Source: Agrococcus lahaulensis DSM 17612 (lineage in GTDB: Bacteria; Actinomycetota; Actinomycetes; Actinomycetales; Microbacteriaceae). Taken from it: 64,000 nt of DNA. Shown here one piece after another: positions 8,953 through 19,321 of the stretch. Below the pieces are notes generated by a model. The model was not told the DNA's origin. It did not search any database and saw nothing but the letters and a program-made list of their open reading frames with translations. The stretch spans positions 1-64,000 of the forward strand of contig NZ_AULD01000017.1 of NCBI RefSeq assembly GCF_000425105.1, given 5' to 3'. Both the position numbers and the translations under genes were made by a program. The stretch's first letter is position 1; every line of letters begins with the position of its first letter.

Positions 8953-9617
8953 TGGAGACTCCCACGTTCCAGGCGGGCGGCAGCGCCCTCCAGATGCCCG
9001 GCTCGCGCTACATCCTCCCGAGCTTCGAGGAGCGCACCGCCTACGGCTTCAAGCGCCAGGACCCCTACGCGAAGCTGTTCGAGGACCGCATCATCTTCCT
9101 CGGCGTGCAGGTCGACGACGCATCCGCCGACGACGTCATGGCGCAGCTGCTCGTGCTCGAGTCGCAGGATCCCGACCGCGACATCGTCATGTACATCAAC
9201 TCGCCCGGCGGCTCGTTCACGGCCATGACGGCGATCTACGACACGATGCAGTACATCCGGCCCGCCGTGCAGACGGTGTGCCTCGGCCAGGCGGCCTCCG
9301 CCGCGGCCGTGCTGCTCGCGGCGGGCGAGCCCGGCAAGCGCCTCGCGCTGCCGAACGCCCGCATCCTCATCCACCAGCCCGCGACGTCCGACGCGGGCCG
9401 CGGGCAGGCATCCGACATCGAGATCCAGGCGCGCGAGGTGCTCCGCATGCGCGAGTGGCTCGAGGAGACGCTCTCGAAGCACTCGAACCACGACGTCGAG
9501 CGCGTCTCGAAGGACATCGAGCGCGACACCTTCCTCTCGGCGCAGGAGGCCCTCGAGTACGGCCTCATCGACCAGGTGCTCTCGAGCCGCAAGACGGCGC
9601 CGCAGCTGCTCGGCTGA
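8952..9617 (+). CDS. clpP2: ATP-dependent Clp protease proteolytic subunit 2
   Basis: A 221-residue second ClpP paralogue with triad S116 (GQAASAAA), H141 (LIHQPA) and D192 (ERDTFLS). It has a longer N-terminal extension ([15 protein letters not shown]), probably a processed propeptide as in other actinobacteria. The family motif [19 protein letters not shown] is present. The start codon overlaps the clpP1 stop (TGATG). A terminator hairpin follows, so clpX about 860 bp downstream has its own promoter. Confidence 0.97.
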   Translation: METPTFQAGGSALQMPGSRYILPSFEERTAYGFKRQDPYAKLFEDRIIFLGVQVDDASADDVMAQLLVLESQDPDRDIVMYINSPGGSFTAMTAIYDTMQYIRPAVQTVCLGQAASAAAVLLAAGEPGKRLALPNARILIHQPATSDAGRGQASDIEIQAREVLRMREWLEETLSKHSNHDVERVSKDIERDTFLSAQEALEYGLIDQVLSSRKTAPQLLG

Positions 9618-9626
9618 CGCTCGAGC

Positions 9627-9667
9627 GACGAAGGGCCGGCCTCCCTCGGGAGTGCCTGCCCTTCGTC
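9627..9667 (+). terminator. Hairpin terminator after clpP1-clpP2
   Basis: A 10-bp outer stem, GACGAAGGGC paired with its complement, surrounds a structured GC-rich loop and begins 9 bp after the clpP2 stop. Confidence 0.75.
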
Positions 9668-9688
9668 ATGCGCGAGGGATGCGCGAGG

Positions 9689-10333
9689 TCACGCCTCGTC
9701 GCGCCGGCGGCGGGAGCCGCGGTTCACCGTCCAGGCGATGACCGCGAGCACGACGAGCAGCGCGAGCACGCCGACCGCGATGAACGGGAAGTCGCCGCCC
9801 TCGTCGCCCTCGACGGCGTCGCTCGGCGTCGCGTCGTCGGTCGCGACCGGACCGGGCGCCGCCTCGTCGGGGTCGACGGATGCCTCGGGCTCGGTCGTCG
9901 AGGTCGACGCGGGCTCGCTCGCGGCGGGCGCGGCGCCGCAGATGGGCGCGGTCTCGGAGCCGGCGGCGCCCGCCTCGCCCTCGGCGGGCTCGAACGCGAA
10001 CGACACCGTGCCGTCGACGGGGTGGCCGTCGGCCGAGACGACCTGGTAGGCGAGCGAGTAGTCGCCCGCCTCGCCGAGCTCGGCCTCGAGCGAGATCGTG
10101 TCGCCCTCGACGACGACGCAGCCGTCGCCGTAGAAGAGGCCCTGCGCATCCGTCAGCTGCAGCCGGTTGGCGGAGTCCGCGCCCTCGAGCGAGAGGATCT
10201 CCTCGTTCATCACGACGCTGAAGGTGCCCGGCTGCTCGGTGACCGTGTCGCCGTCGCTCGGCGTCGAGCCGATCATGGCGGCGTGGGCAGGCAGGAGGAT
10301 GACGGCCGCGAGCGCGGCGAGGGCGGCATGCAT
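9689..10333 (-). CDS. CopC-domain copper-binding-like protein with C-terminal membrane anchor
   Basis: A 214-residue exported protein. A short signal sequence ends at LLPAHA. Cleavage after residue 16 would expose His17 as the mature N-terminus, which in CopC proteins is a Cu(II) ligand. A CopC-like beta domain follows (GSTPSDGDTV, then VVSADGHPVDGTVSF, the second-ligand region). Next come an Ala/Ser/Thr/Glu-rich linker and one membrane helix (FIAVGVLALLVVLAVIAW) with a basic tail. No CopD is nearby, so the protein may be a stand-alone copper chaperone. Start: TAGGCT-GGAGGC-ATG, a leaderless arrangement. It is divergent from clpX. Confidence 0.85.
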   Translation of the reverse strand: MHAALAALAAVILLPAHAAMIGSTPSDGDTVTEQPGTFSVVMNEEILSLEGADSANRLQLTDAQGLFYGDGCVVVEGDTISLEAELGEAGDYSLAYQVVSADGHPVDGTVSFAFEPAEGEAGAAGSETAPICGAAPAASEPASTSTTEPEASVDPDEAAPGPVATDDATPSDAVEGDEGGDFPFIAVGVLALLVVLAVIAWTVNRGSRRRRDEA

Positions 10334-10474
10334 GCCTCCAGCCTATCGAGCGCCCCTGCCGCAGAGCCGGGCCGATCGGGCCGATCGCGGCGTGGTCGGC
10401 GACCGTGTCACCCGCCTGCTCTAGGCTTCCATCAGGGCGCGAGCCGCGTCCGGTAGCACGTCTGGAGGGCGAAG

Positions 10475-11752
<1,278 letters not shown>

Positions 11753-11758
11753 GCCTCG

Positions 11759-11788
11759 TTGCGGCGGCACGGTAGGTAAGGCTACCCT
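11759..11788 (+). promoter_or_regulatory. Promoter of the iron ABC transporter operon
   Basis: TTGCGG (11759-11764) and TACCCT (11783-11788) are separated by 18 bp. The GTG start codon lies 6 nt after the -10, so the mRNA is probably leaderless. Confidence 0.65.
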
Positions 11789-11793
11789 TACCT
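11773..11793. promoter_or_regulatory. DtxR/IdeR-type iron box
   Basis: TAGGTAAGGCTACCCTTACC closely follows the DtxR/IdeR consensus (TwAGGTwAGsCTwACCTwA). It covers the spacer, the -10 and the inferred transcription start of the downstream ABC importer. Iron-loaded repressor here would block RNA polymerase, which predicts induction by iron starvation. Confidence 0.8.
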
Positions 11794-11794
11794 C

Positions 11795-12613
11795 GTGAGC
11801 CTCACCCGACCCAGCGCGCTGCGCGCCGACGACGTCACCCTCGCCTACGGGCGGGAGGCGATCGTGCACGCCGCGTCGATCGCGCTCGCCCCGGGCCGCG
11901 TGACGGCGCTCGTCGGCCCGAACGGCTCCGGCAAGTCGACGCTGCTTCGCGGCCTCACCGCGCTACACCGGCCGAGCGAGGGGCGCGTGCTCTTCGCCGA
12001 CGGTGCCGACGCCTCGGGCCTCGCCGAGCGGGAGCTCGCCCGCCGCATCGCGCTGCTCGCGCAATCGCATCCCGACCCCTCTGGCGTGAGCGTGCGCGAG
12101 GTCGTCGCCTACGGCCGATTCGCGCACCGCGGCCGCTTCCGCTCCGGCGACCCCCGCGGCGCCGAGGTGATCGAGCGCGCCATGGCGGCGACCGGCATCG
12201 ACGGGCTCGCCGACCACCCGGTCGCGCAGCTCTCCGGCGGGCAGCGCCAGCGCGTCTGGCTCGCGACGTGCCTCGCCCAGGAGACCGGCATCGTGCTGCT
12301 CGACGAGCCCACGACGTTCCTCGACGTGCGCTACCAGCGCGAGATCCTCGAGATCGTGCGGGACCTCGCCGACGACGGCGTCGCGGTCGGCATCGTGCTG
12401 CACGACCTCGAGCAGGCCGCCGAGGTCGCCGACGACGTCGTGCTGCTCGTGCACGGCCGGATCGTCGCGACCGGCAGCCCGGAGGAGGTGCTGACGGCCG
12501 AGCGCCTCAGCGCCGCCTACGAGGTGCCCATCGACGTCGAGCCCGATCCCTCGGGCTTGCGCATCCGGCCGCAGCGGCTCCGCCGTCGGCCCCTCGTGTC
12601 GCGCGCCGCGTGA
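11795..12613 (+). CDS. Iron-siderophore ABC transporter, ATP-binding protein (FecE/FepC type)
   Basis: A 272-residue cytoplasmic ATPase that energises siderophore-iron uptake. Walker A GPNGSGKST is at 41-49, signature LSGGQRQR at 146-153, Walker B ends in DE at 170-171, and the H-loop His is H203. YGRFAHRGRF just before the signature region is typical of the FepC/FhuC group. GTG 11795 begins 6 nt after the -10, and the iron box covers the promoter. The next genes encode the binding lipoprotein and a fused permease, so all parts of an importer are together. The C-terminus is Arg-rich. Confidence 0.93.
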   Translation: MSLTRPSALRADDVTLAYGREAIVHAASIALAPGRVTALVGPNGSGKSTLLRGLTALHRPSEGRVLFADGADASGLAERELARRIALLAQSHPDPSGVSVREVVAYGRFAHRGRFRSGDPRGAEVIERAMAATGIDGLADHPVAQLSGGQRQRVWLATCLAQETGIVLLDEPTTFLDVRYQREILEIVRDLADDGVAVGIVLHDLEQAAEVADDVVLLVHGRIVATGSPEEVLTAERLSAAYEVPIDVEPDPSGLRIRPQRLRRRPLVSRAA

Positions 12614-12654
12614 CGCGCACTCCCATCGGGTGCAGCGCCCGAGGAAGGACCCCC

Positions 12655-13641
12655 ATGTCCAAGCGAACCCTGCTCGCCGGCGCCGCCCTGCTGTCGGCGC
12701 TCGCCCTGAGCGCGTGCGGCACCACCGAGCCGGCCGGCTCGAGCCAGGGCGCGGAGCCCGAGGGCTCGGCGGTCACCGTGACCGACGCGCGCGGCGTCGA
12801 GGTCGAGGTGCCCGCGGGCGTCACCGACGTCGTCGCGCTCGAGTGGGTCGCCGTCGAGCACCTGCAGACGGTGGGCATCCCGCCCGTCGGCGTCGCCGAC
12901 GTCGAGGGCTACGAGAGCTGGGCCGGCACCGGTGCGCCGCTCGAGGGCGAGCCGACCGACGTCGGCACGCGCACCGAGCCCTCGATGGACTCGATCGCGG
13001 CGCTCGCACCCGACCTCATCGTCGCCGTCGCGGGCCGCGACGACGCCGCGTACGGCGACCTCGAGGCCATCGCGCCTGTCCTCGTCCTCGCCGGGGCCGA
13101 CGCATCCGACCCCCTCGGCACGATGCTCGCCGACCTGCGGCTCGTCGCCGAGGCGACGGGGACGGCGGAGGCGGCCGAGTCCGCGATCGAGGAGTTCGAG
13201 GCGCACGTCGACGAGCTCGCCGCCGAGGTCGAGGAGGCCGGGCTGACCGGCACGCCCCTCGCGCACATGGACGGCTATGAGAACGGCGGCCAGATCGAGA
13301 TCCGGCCCTACGCCGACGGTGCGCTGCTGCCCGCGGCGTTCGAGGAGATCGGCTTCGAGAACGGCTGGCCGGGGGAGGGCGACCCGCAGTACGGGCTCGG
13401 CATCACCGATGTCGAGGGCCTCACCGCGCTCGACCCCGAGTCGCACATCCTCTACATGACCGTCGGCGACCGCGACGTGTTCGTCGACCAGCTCGCCTCG
13501 AACGCGATCTGGACGAGCCTGCCCGCGGTCGAGGCGGGCCGCGTGCACCGGCTGCCCGACGGCATCTGGCTCTTCGGCGGCGTCGACTCCGTGAGCGCCT
13601 ACCTCGACGCGGTGCTCGCGTCGCTCTCGCCCACGCCGTGA
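12655..13641 (+). CDS. Iron-siderophore ABC transporter substrate-binding lipoprotein
   Basis: A 328-residue periplasmic-binding-protein-like lipoprotein of the FecB/FepB class III fold. The signal peptide ends in a lipobox with Cys21 (LALSAC). A Gly/Ser/Glu linker follows, then VTVTDARGVEVEVPAGVTDVV, where binding proteins of this type start their fold, and SMDSIAALAPDLIVA. It captures ferric siderophore at the membrane surface and delivers it to the fused permease. ATG 12655 has GAGGAAGGA upstream. The stop overlaps the permease GTG by four bases (GTGA), indicating translational coupling. Confidence 0.9.
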   Translation: MSKRTLLAGAALLSALALSACGTTEPAGSSQGAEPEGSAVTVTDARGVEVEVPAGVTDVVALEWVAVEHLQTVGIPPVGVADVEGYESWAGTGAPLEGEPTDVGTRTEPSMDSIAALAPDLIVAVAGRDDAAYGDLEAIAPVLVLAGADASDPLGTMLADLRLVAEATGTAEAAESAIEEFEAHVDELAAEVEEAGLTGTPLAHMDGYENGGQIEIRPYADGALLPAAFEEIGFENGWPGEGDPQYGLGITDVEGLTALDPESHILYMTVGDRDVFVDQLASNAIWTSLPAVEAGRVHRLPDGIWLFGGVDSVSAYLDAVLASLSPTP

Positions 13642-15668
13642 CGCGGGTCCGACCGGGAGGGCTCGCGCTCGGCGCGGCCCTCCTCGTCGCACTCCTCGGC
13701 CTCGCGGCCTGGCACGTCACGCAGGGGACGACCCAGCTCGGCGTGCCCGAGCTGCTCGGCTGGCTCGGCGGGGAGCGCGACGACAGCGCCGTGATCCTCG
13801 AGAGCCGGCTGCCGCGCATCGCCGCCGCGATCGTCGTCGGGCTCGCGCTCGGCGCGGCCGGCTACGCGATGCAGACGATCACCGGCAATCCGCTCGCCTC
13901 GCCCGACACGCTCGCGGTGAACGGCGGCGCGGGAGCGGCGATCGCCCTCGCCGCCGTCTTCGGCGTGAGCCTGCCGGGCCTCGGCGGAGCCGCGCTCGCC
14001 TTCGGCGGCGGCATCGTGGCGGCGTTCGCCGTCGTCGCGATCGGCCGCGGCCGCGGATCGACGACGCAGATGGTGCTCGTCGGCACCGCGCTCGCGCTCG
14101 CGCTCCAGTCGGTCTCGACGGTCGCGATCATCCTCGCCGAGCAGGAGACCGCGGGACTGTACGCGTGGGGCGTCGGCCGGCTCTCGCAGAACGGGATCGG
14201 CACCGTCGCGCAGCTGCTGCCCGTCGTGCTGCTCGGCATCGCCGCGCTGCTGCTGCTCGCGCGCCGGCTCGACGTGCTCGCGCTCGGCGAGGACGCCGCG
14301 ACGACGATCGGCGTGGGCGTCGGCCGGCTCCGCCTGACGACGCTCGTCGCCTCGGTCGCGCTCGCGGCCGCCGCCGTCGCGATCGCCGGGCCGATCGGCT
14401 TCGTCGGGCTCGCCGCCCCGATCGTCGTGCGGCTCCTCGCGGCCCGGCTCCCGGGCGCCGCCCGGCACGTCGTCGCGATCCCGCTCGCGGCGCTCGCCGG
14501 CGCGGTGCTCGTGGTCGGCTCCGACGTGCTGCTGCGCTTCGCGCTCGGCGGCATCCGCTCGATGGACGTGCCCACGGGCGTCGTGACGAGCCTCGTCGGC
14601 GCCGTCTGCATCGTCGTCCTCGCGCGCTCGATGGCGGGCGCTGCCGAGACCGAGTCGATGACGGTGCTCGGCGCGCGCACCCTCACCGCGCGCGCGTGGC
14701 TGCCGCTCGTCGTCGCGGGCGCCCTGCTCGCCGCGCTCGCCGTGGGCGCCGTGCTGCTCGGCGACCGGATGCTGCTGCTCGGCGACGTCGCGAACTGGGT
14801 CGCCGGCAGAGCGGGCGATGCGGTGCGGGTGACGCTCGACACGCGCACGCCGCGCGTCGTCGCCGCGGTGCTCGCCGGCATCGCGCTCGCGCTCTCCGGC
14901 GCGCTCGTGCAGGCGATCGCCCGCAACGCCCTCGCCGACCCGTACCTGCTCGGCGTCGCGGGCGGCGCGGGCCTCGGGGCGATCGGCGTCATCACGCTCG
15001 CGCCGGCCGCGGTCGGCTGGGCCGTCGCGGGCGGCGCGCTCACGGGCGGTGCGGCCGTCGGCGCGCTCGTGATCGCGCTCGTCGGCTGGCAGCGGCTCGG
15101 CAGCCTCCGCCTCGTGCTGACCGGCCTCGCGCTCTCAGCGGGCACGGCGGCGCTCACGAGCATGCTCATCGTCGTCACCGACCCCTACAACCGCGCGAAG
15201 GCGATCGTCTGGCTCGCGGGCAGCACCTACGGCCGCGGCTTCGAGGACGTCGTGCCGGTCGCGGCTGCGATCGCCGTCGCGGTGCTCGCGCTCGTGTGGA
15301 TGCACCGGGACCTCGACCTCGCGCAGCTCGACGAGTCGACGCCGCGGCTGCTCGGCGTGCGGCTGCCCGCGGTGCAGGTGGTCGCGCTCGTGCTCGCCGT
15401 CGTGCTCGCCTCGACGGCCGTCGCGGCCATCGGGGTCGTCGCGTTCGTCGGGCTCGTCGCCCCGCACGCGGCGCGCGCGCTCGTCGGCGCCCGCCACCGC
15501 GTGCTGCTGCCGCTCGCGGCGCTCCTGGGCGGCTCGCTCACCCTGCTCGCCGACACGCTCGGGCGCACGCTCATCGCGCCCGCCCAGCTGCCGGCCGGAG
15601 TCATGACGGCGCTCGTCGGCATCCCGTACTTCATCTGGCTCGTGCTGCAGGCGGGTCGGGCGCGCTGA
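13638..15668 (+). CDS. Fused FecCD-type iron-siderophore ABC permease
   Basis: A 676-residue integral membrane protein made of two FecCD permease halves, each with about 9-10 helices. The first runs to about residue 335. The second restarts with LPLVVAGALLAALAVGAVLL. Each half has the family motif after the second helix (GYAMQTITGNPLASPDTL and ALVQAIARNALADPYLLG) and the coupling-loop region GLVAPH / GLAAPI. The FhuB-like fusion means a single chain supplies both pore halves, consistent with only one permease gene in the operon. Starts at GTG overlapping the previous stop. A short C-run lies between it and the convergent peptidase gene. Confidence 0.92.
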   Translation: MTRVRPGGLALGAALLVALLGLAAWHVTQGTTQLGVPELLGWLGGERDDSAVILESRLPRIAAAIVVGLALGAAGYAMQTITGNPLASPDTLAVNGGAGAAIALAAVFGVSLPGLGGAALAFGGGIVAAFAVVAIGRGRGSTTQMVLVGTALALALQSVSTVAIILAEQETAGLYAWGVGRLSQNGIGTVAQLLPVVLLGIAALLLLARRLDVLALGEDAATTIGVGVGRLRLTTLVASVALAAAAVAIAGPIGFVGLAAPIVVRLLAARLPGAARHVVAIPLAALAGAVLVVGSDVLLRFALGGIRSMDVPTGVVTSLVGAVCIVVLARSMAGAAETESMTVLGARTLTARAWLPLVVAGALLAALAVGAVLLGDRMLLLGDVANWVAGRAGDAVRVTLDTRTPRVVAAVLAGIALALSGALVQAIARNALADPYLLGVAGGAGLGAIGVITLAPAAVGWAVAGGALTGGAAVGALVIALVGWQRLGSLRLVLTGLALSAGTAALTSMLIVVTDPYNRAKAIVWLAGSTYGRGFEDVVPVAAAIAVAVLALVWMHRDLDLAQLDESTPRLLGVRLPAVQVVALVLAVVLASTAVAAIGVVAFVGLVAPHAARALVGARHRVLLPLAALLGGSLTLLADTLGRTLIAPAQLPAGVMTALVGIPYFIWLVLQAGRAR

Positions 15669-15699
15669 CGCCCCGACCCCCCCCGCAGCGCCGGCCGCG

Positions 15700-17739
15700 C
15701 TACTCCGCGGCGTCGAGGCCGCGACGCGCGAGCAGCGGCGCGATGTCGGCGTCGCGGCCGCGGAAGTCGCGGAACGCCTCGAGCGGGTCCTTCGAGCCGC
15801 CGACGCCCAGCAGGCGCTCGCGGAAGCGCTGGCCTGCCTCGCGGATCGAGGGCTGCTGCTTGAACCACTCGACGGTGTCGGCGTCCATGACCTCCGACCA
15901 GATGTAGGAGTAGTAGCCGGCCGAGTAGCCGCCCGAGAAGACGTGCTGGAAGTAGCCGGTCGAGTAGCGGGTCGGCACGGTCTCGCTCAGCAGCCCCACG
16001 CGGTCGAGGGCGTCCTGCTCGAAGGCCGCGACATCCGTCACCTCGTCGCCCGCGACGCGCGCGTGCCACGCCTGGTCGAGCAGCGCCGCCGCGAGGTACT
16101 CGCTCGTGTCGTGTCCCTGGTTGAACGACTCCGATGCCTGCAGTCGCTCGATGACGTCGGCGGGCAGCGGCTCGTCGGTCTCGATGTGCCGCGCGTAGTG
16201 CTCGACGATGCCGGGCCACAGCATCCACATCTCGTTCACCTGGCTCGGGAACTCGACGAAGTCGCGGAAGACGTTCGTGCCGCCGAGCGAGGGGTAGGTG
16301 ACGTGCGCGAACAGCCCGTGCAGCGCGTGCCCGAACTCGTGGAAGAGCGTCGTCGTCTCGTCGAAGGTCAGCAGCGTCGGCGTGCCCGCCGGGGGCTTCG
16401 GCACGTTGAGGTTGTTCATCACCACGGTCGGGTGGCCGAGCAGCTCGTTCTGCTGGATGAGGGAGTTCATCCAAGCGCCGCCCCGCTTCGAGTCGCGCGT
16501 GTAGAGGTCGAGCAGGTAGAGGCCGAGCTCGGAGCCGTCCTCGTTCCGCACTTCGAAGACCCGCACGTCGGGGTGGTAGCCGACGAGGTCCTCGCGCTCC
16601 TCGAACGTGATGCCGTAGACCTGCGTCGCGGCGAAGAAGACGCCGTCGCGCAGCACGCGCTCGGCCTCGAAGTAGGGGCGCAGCGCCGCCGTGTCGATGT
16701 CGAAGCGCGCGGTGCGCTCCTTCTCGGTCCAGTAGTCCCAGTCCCACGCGGCGAGCTGGTAGCCCGCACCGGCCGCGTCGATCTGCGCCTGCAGCGCCGC
16801 GGCCTCGGCGCGCGCGTTCGCGGCGGCGGGCTTGGCGAGCCGCGTGAGCATCGCCATGACGTTGTCGGGGCTGCCGGCGGTCTCGTCGGCGGTGACGGCG
16901 TGCGCGTGCGTCGCGAAGCCGAGCAGCGCCGCGCGCTCGGCGCGGAGGGCCGTGAGCTCGATGACCGTCTCGCGGTTGTCGTGCTCGTTGCCGCGCGTCC
17001 CGCGGGCGAGGGATGCCTCCATCACGCGGCGACGGACGTCGCGGTCGGTGAGCGACGCGAGCCACGGGTGGCCCGAGAACAGCGGCAGGGTGATGAGCCA
17101 CTTGCCGTCGAGCCCGCGCTCGGCAGCGGCGGCCGCGGCCGCCTGGATCTCGCCGTCGCTGAGCCCGTCGAGCTCGGCCTCGGAGTCGATCACGACCGCG
17201 AGGTCGTTCGTGTCGGCCTGCAGGTGCTTGTCGAAGCGCGTCGTGAGCGTCGCGATCTGCTGGTTGAGCTCCATGAGCCGCGCGCGCTCGGCTTCGTCGA
17301 GGCCAGCGCCCGCGACGGTCATCTCGGTGTGGCGCCGCTCGACGAGGTAGCGCTGCTCGTCCGTCCACGACGCATCCGGCGCCTCGTGCAGCGCCGCGAC
17401 GCGCGCGTAGAGCCTCGGGTCGAGCGTGATGGCGTCCTCGTGCGCGGCGAAGCGCGGGGCGAAGCGCTCCTCGAGCTCCTCGAGGAACGGCGTCGAGTCG
17501 GTCGACGTCATGCTGAAGAAGACGTGCGCGACGCGCGAGAGCGTCTGGCCGGAGCGCTCGAGCGGCTCCATCGTGTTCTCGAAGGTCGGCGCGGCGTCGT
17601 CCTCGACGATCGCGCGGACCTCCTCGAGCTGCTCGGCGAAGCCGGCCTCGAGCGCCTCCTCGAAGTGCTCGTCGCGGATCTCGGCGAACGGTGGCAGCTG
17701 GTACGGGAGCGCGCTGGGCGACAGGAAGGGGTTGGTCAT
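15700..17739 (-). CDS. M3-family oligopeptidase (peptidyl-dipeptidase Dcp / oligopeptidase A type)
   Basis: A 679-residue cytoplasmic zinc metallopeptidase that degrades short peptides. The HEFGH zinc motif (H467, E468, H471) lies in TTTLFHEFGHALHGLF, and the downstream metal-ligand region is FRDFVEFPSQVNE. GGYSAGYYSYIWSEVM near the end is typical of the Dcp/OpdA group. No signal peptide. The start ATG lies 6 nt after TAGGGT, so it is probably leaderless. It is divergent from the methyltransferase gene, with only 51 bp between the start codons and back-to-back -10 elements. Confidence 0.94.
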   Translation of the reverse strand: MTNPFLSPSALPYQLPPFAEIRDEHFEEALEAGFAEQLEEVRAIVEDDAAPTFENTMEPLERSGQTLSRVAHVFFSMTSTDSTPFLEELEERFAPRFAAHEDAITLDPRLYARVAALHEAPDASWTDEQRYLVERRHTEMTVAGAGLDEAERARLMELNQQIATLTTRFDKHLQADTNDLAVVIDSEAELDGLSDGEIQAAAAAAAERGLDGKWLITLPLFSGHPWLASLTDRDVRRRVMEASLARGTRGNEHDNRETVIELTALRAERAALLGFATHAHAVTADETAGSPDNVMAMLTRLAKPAAANARAEAAALQAQIDAAGAGYQLAAWDWDYWTEKERTARFDIDTAALRPYFEAERVLRDGVFFAATQVYGITFEEREDLVGYHPDVRVFEVRNEDGSELGLYLLDLYTRDSKRGGAWMNSLIQQNELLGHPTVVMNNLNVPKPPAGTPTLLTFDETTTLFHEFGHALHGLFAHVTYPSLGGTNVFRDFVEFPSQVNEMWMLWPGIVEHYARHIETDEPLPADVIERLQASESFNQGHDTSEYLAAALLDQAWHARVAGDEVTDVAAFEQDALDRVGLLSETVPTRYSTGYFQHVFSGGYSAGYYSYIWSEVMDADTVEWFKQQPSIREAGQRFRERLLGVGGSKDPLEAFRDFRGRDADIAPLLARRGLDAAE

Positions 17740-17790
17740 CCCACCACCCTAGGCGCGGACGCGACACGCGCCCGGCCATAGAGTGTGCTC

Positions 17791-18582
17791 ATGCCCCCGG
17801 TTGCCTACACGCATGGCCATCACGCGAGCGTCGTCGGCGCGCACGCCGCTCGCACCGTCGAGAACTCGGCCGCCTACCTCGCGCCGCTCCTCGAGCCGGG
17901 CATGCGGATCCTCGACGTCGGCTGCGGGCCGGGCTCCATCACGATCGATCTCGCGCGCCGCGTCGGCGAGGCGGGGCTCGTCGTCGGCATCGATGCGAGC
18001 GCGGAGGTCGTCGAGCACGCGCGGCGCGCAGCGGCGGAGGCCGGCGTCGGCAACGTGGAGTTCCGGGTGGGGGATGCGTACGCGCCGCCGGGTGCGGACT
18101 TCGACATCGTGCACGCCCACCAGGTGCTGCAGCACCTCGGGGAGCCGGTCTCGGCGCTCGCCGCGTGGCGGCGCGCAGGTCGGGTCGTCGCGGCACGGGA
18201 CGTCGTCTACTCGTCGACCGTGATCCATCCGATCACCCCGGAGCTCGCGCGCTGGCGCGAGCTCGTCGTCGCGCTGCAGGCCGCGAACGGCGGCGACGGC
18301 GACGCGGGCGCGAAGCTCAAGGCGTGGGCGCGCGAGGCCGGCTTCTCGAGCGTCGAGACCGACGTCGAGAAGTGGTGCTTCGAGTCGGCGAGCGGCCGCG
18401 AGTTCTGGGGCGGGCAGTGGGCGGAGCGAGCGGTGCACTCCGCGTTCGCCGACGGCACCGAGCGCTTCGGGCTCGCGGACGCCGCGGAGCGCGAGCGGAT
18501 CGCCGACGCCTGGCGCGCCTGGACGGCCGACGACGACGGCTGGATGGCCATGCTGCACGGCTGGATCATCGCCCGCGACTGA
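17791..18582 (+). CDS. Class I SAM-dependent methyltransferase
   Basis: A 263-residue protein with the SAM-binding motif I ILDVGCGPGSITIDLA (near residue 38), the acidic end of strand 2 VVGIDAS, and motif GDAYAPPGADFDIVHAHQVLQHL. The second half, containing WWKS-less substrate regions, resembles UbiE/Methyltransf_11 proteins of unknown acceptor. ATG 17791 is exactly 6 nt after TAGAGT (17779-17784), so a leaderless start is preferred over GTG 17785, which is 6 nt longer. Substrate unknown; no biosynthetic neighbours hint at it. Confidence 0.85.
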   Translation: MPPVAYTHGHHASVVGAHAARTVENSAAYLAPLLEPGMRILDVGCGPGSITIDLARRVGEAGLVVGIDASAEVVEHARRAAAEAGVGNVEFRVGDAYAPPGADFDIVHAHQVLQHLGEPVSALAAWRRAGRVVAARDVVYSSTVIHPITPELARWRELVVALQAANGGDGDAGAKLKAWAREAGFSSVETDVEKWCFESASGREFWGGQWAERAVHSAFADGTERFGLADAAERERIADAWRAWTADDDGWMAMLHGWIIARD

Positions 18583-18649
18583 CCCGCGCCGCGCTTCGCC
18601 GCCCCGCAGAGTGGCGGCACGCTCATCCGCCGAGGTGTCTGACTTCCTC

Positions 18650-18679
18650 TTGCAAAGAGCTCTTTGCAAAGGGTAGTAT
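18650..18679 (+). promoter_or_regulatory. Promoter with embedded perfect 20-bp palindrome (autoregulatory operator)
   Basis: -35 TTGCAA (18650-18655), an 18-bp spacer and -10 TAGTAT (18674-18679). The perfect palindrome TTGCAAAGAGCTCTTTGCAA (18650-18669) covers the -35 and most of the spacer. It sits directly before an ArsR-type regulator, so autorepression is the simplest reading. Confidence 0.75.
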
Positions 18680-18685
18680 GGAGGC

Positions 18686-19291
18686 ATGCTCGACGCCGCC
18701 GTCGACGGTCCCGGCGGCGAGAGCGAGGCCCCGGCCGTCGATCTCGATTCCCTCAAGGCCCTCGCCCACCCGCTGCGCGTGCGCATCCTGCACGTGCTGA
18801 CGACGCAGGGCGCGCAGACGTCGTCGTCGCTCGCGGCGACGCTCGGCGAGTCGACCGGCTCGACGAGCTACCACCTCCGCCAGCTCGAGGCGAAGGGGTT
18901 CATCGCGGAGGACGCGTCGATCGGTACCGGCCGCGAGCGCTGGTGGCGCCGCTCGATCGCGCCCGTCGAGGTGTGGACGAAGGAGCTCGCCGACGCCCCC
19001 GAGGGCCGCGCCGCCACGGCGACGGTGCTCGGCGCGTGGACGCAGCACGACAGCGCGCTGCTCGCCGCCTTCGTCGCGACGGGGGAGGAGCGCTACGAGG
19101 AGCCGATCCTCGACGCGTCGCGCCTCTCGAGCCGCTCGGTCTCGCTCCGCGCGAGCGAGCTGCACCGCTTGACGCGCGAGGTCGAGCGGCTGATCGTCCA
19201 GCACCTCGCCGCGGCGGCCGCAGACAGCGGTGACGAGGGCGACCCCGTGCACCGCATCCAGATCCAGTTCAACGCCTTCCCGATCGACTGA
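18686..19291 (+). CDS. ArsR-like winged-helix transcriptional regulator
   Basis: A 201-residue regulator. After a Gly/Pro-rich lead it carries LDSLKALAHPLRVRILHVL and SSSLAATLGESTGSTSYHLR, a winged-helix DNA-recognition unit, then GFIAED and a GRERWWRRS wing. The C-terminal half is helical with no metal-binding Cys pairs, unlike metal-sensing ArsR proteins, so it probably senses another ligand or dimer state. ATG 18686 is 6 nt after the -10 (leaderless). The palindrome over its own promoter suggests autoregulation. A 31-codon reading frame follows 30 bp downstream, probably on the same transcript. Confidence 0.88.
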   Translation: MLDAAVDGPGGESEAPAVDLDSLKALAHPLRVRILHVLTTQGAQTSSSLAATLGESTGSTSYHLRQLEAKGFIAEDASIGTGRERWWRRSIAPVEVWTKELADAPEGRAATATVLGAWTQHDSALLAAFVATGEERYEEPILDASRLSSRSVSLRASELHRLTREVERLIVQHLAAAAADSGDEGDPVHRIQIQFNAFPID

Positions 19292-19321
19292 TCGGGAGGC
19301 CCACCACCCGAGGAGACACCC

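Noticed and set aside
15943-17781. 612-codon plus-strand frame
   Set aside because: Antisense to the M3 peptidase, which carries the HEFGH motif on the other strand.
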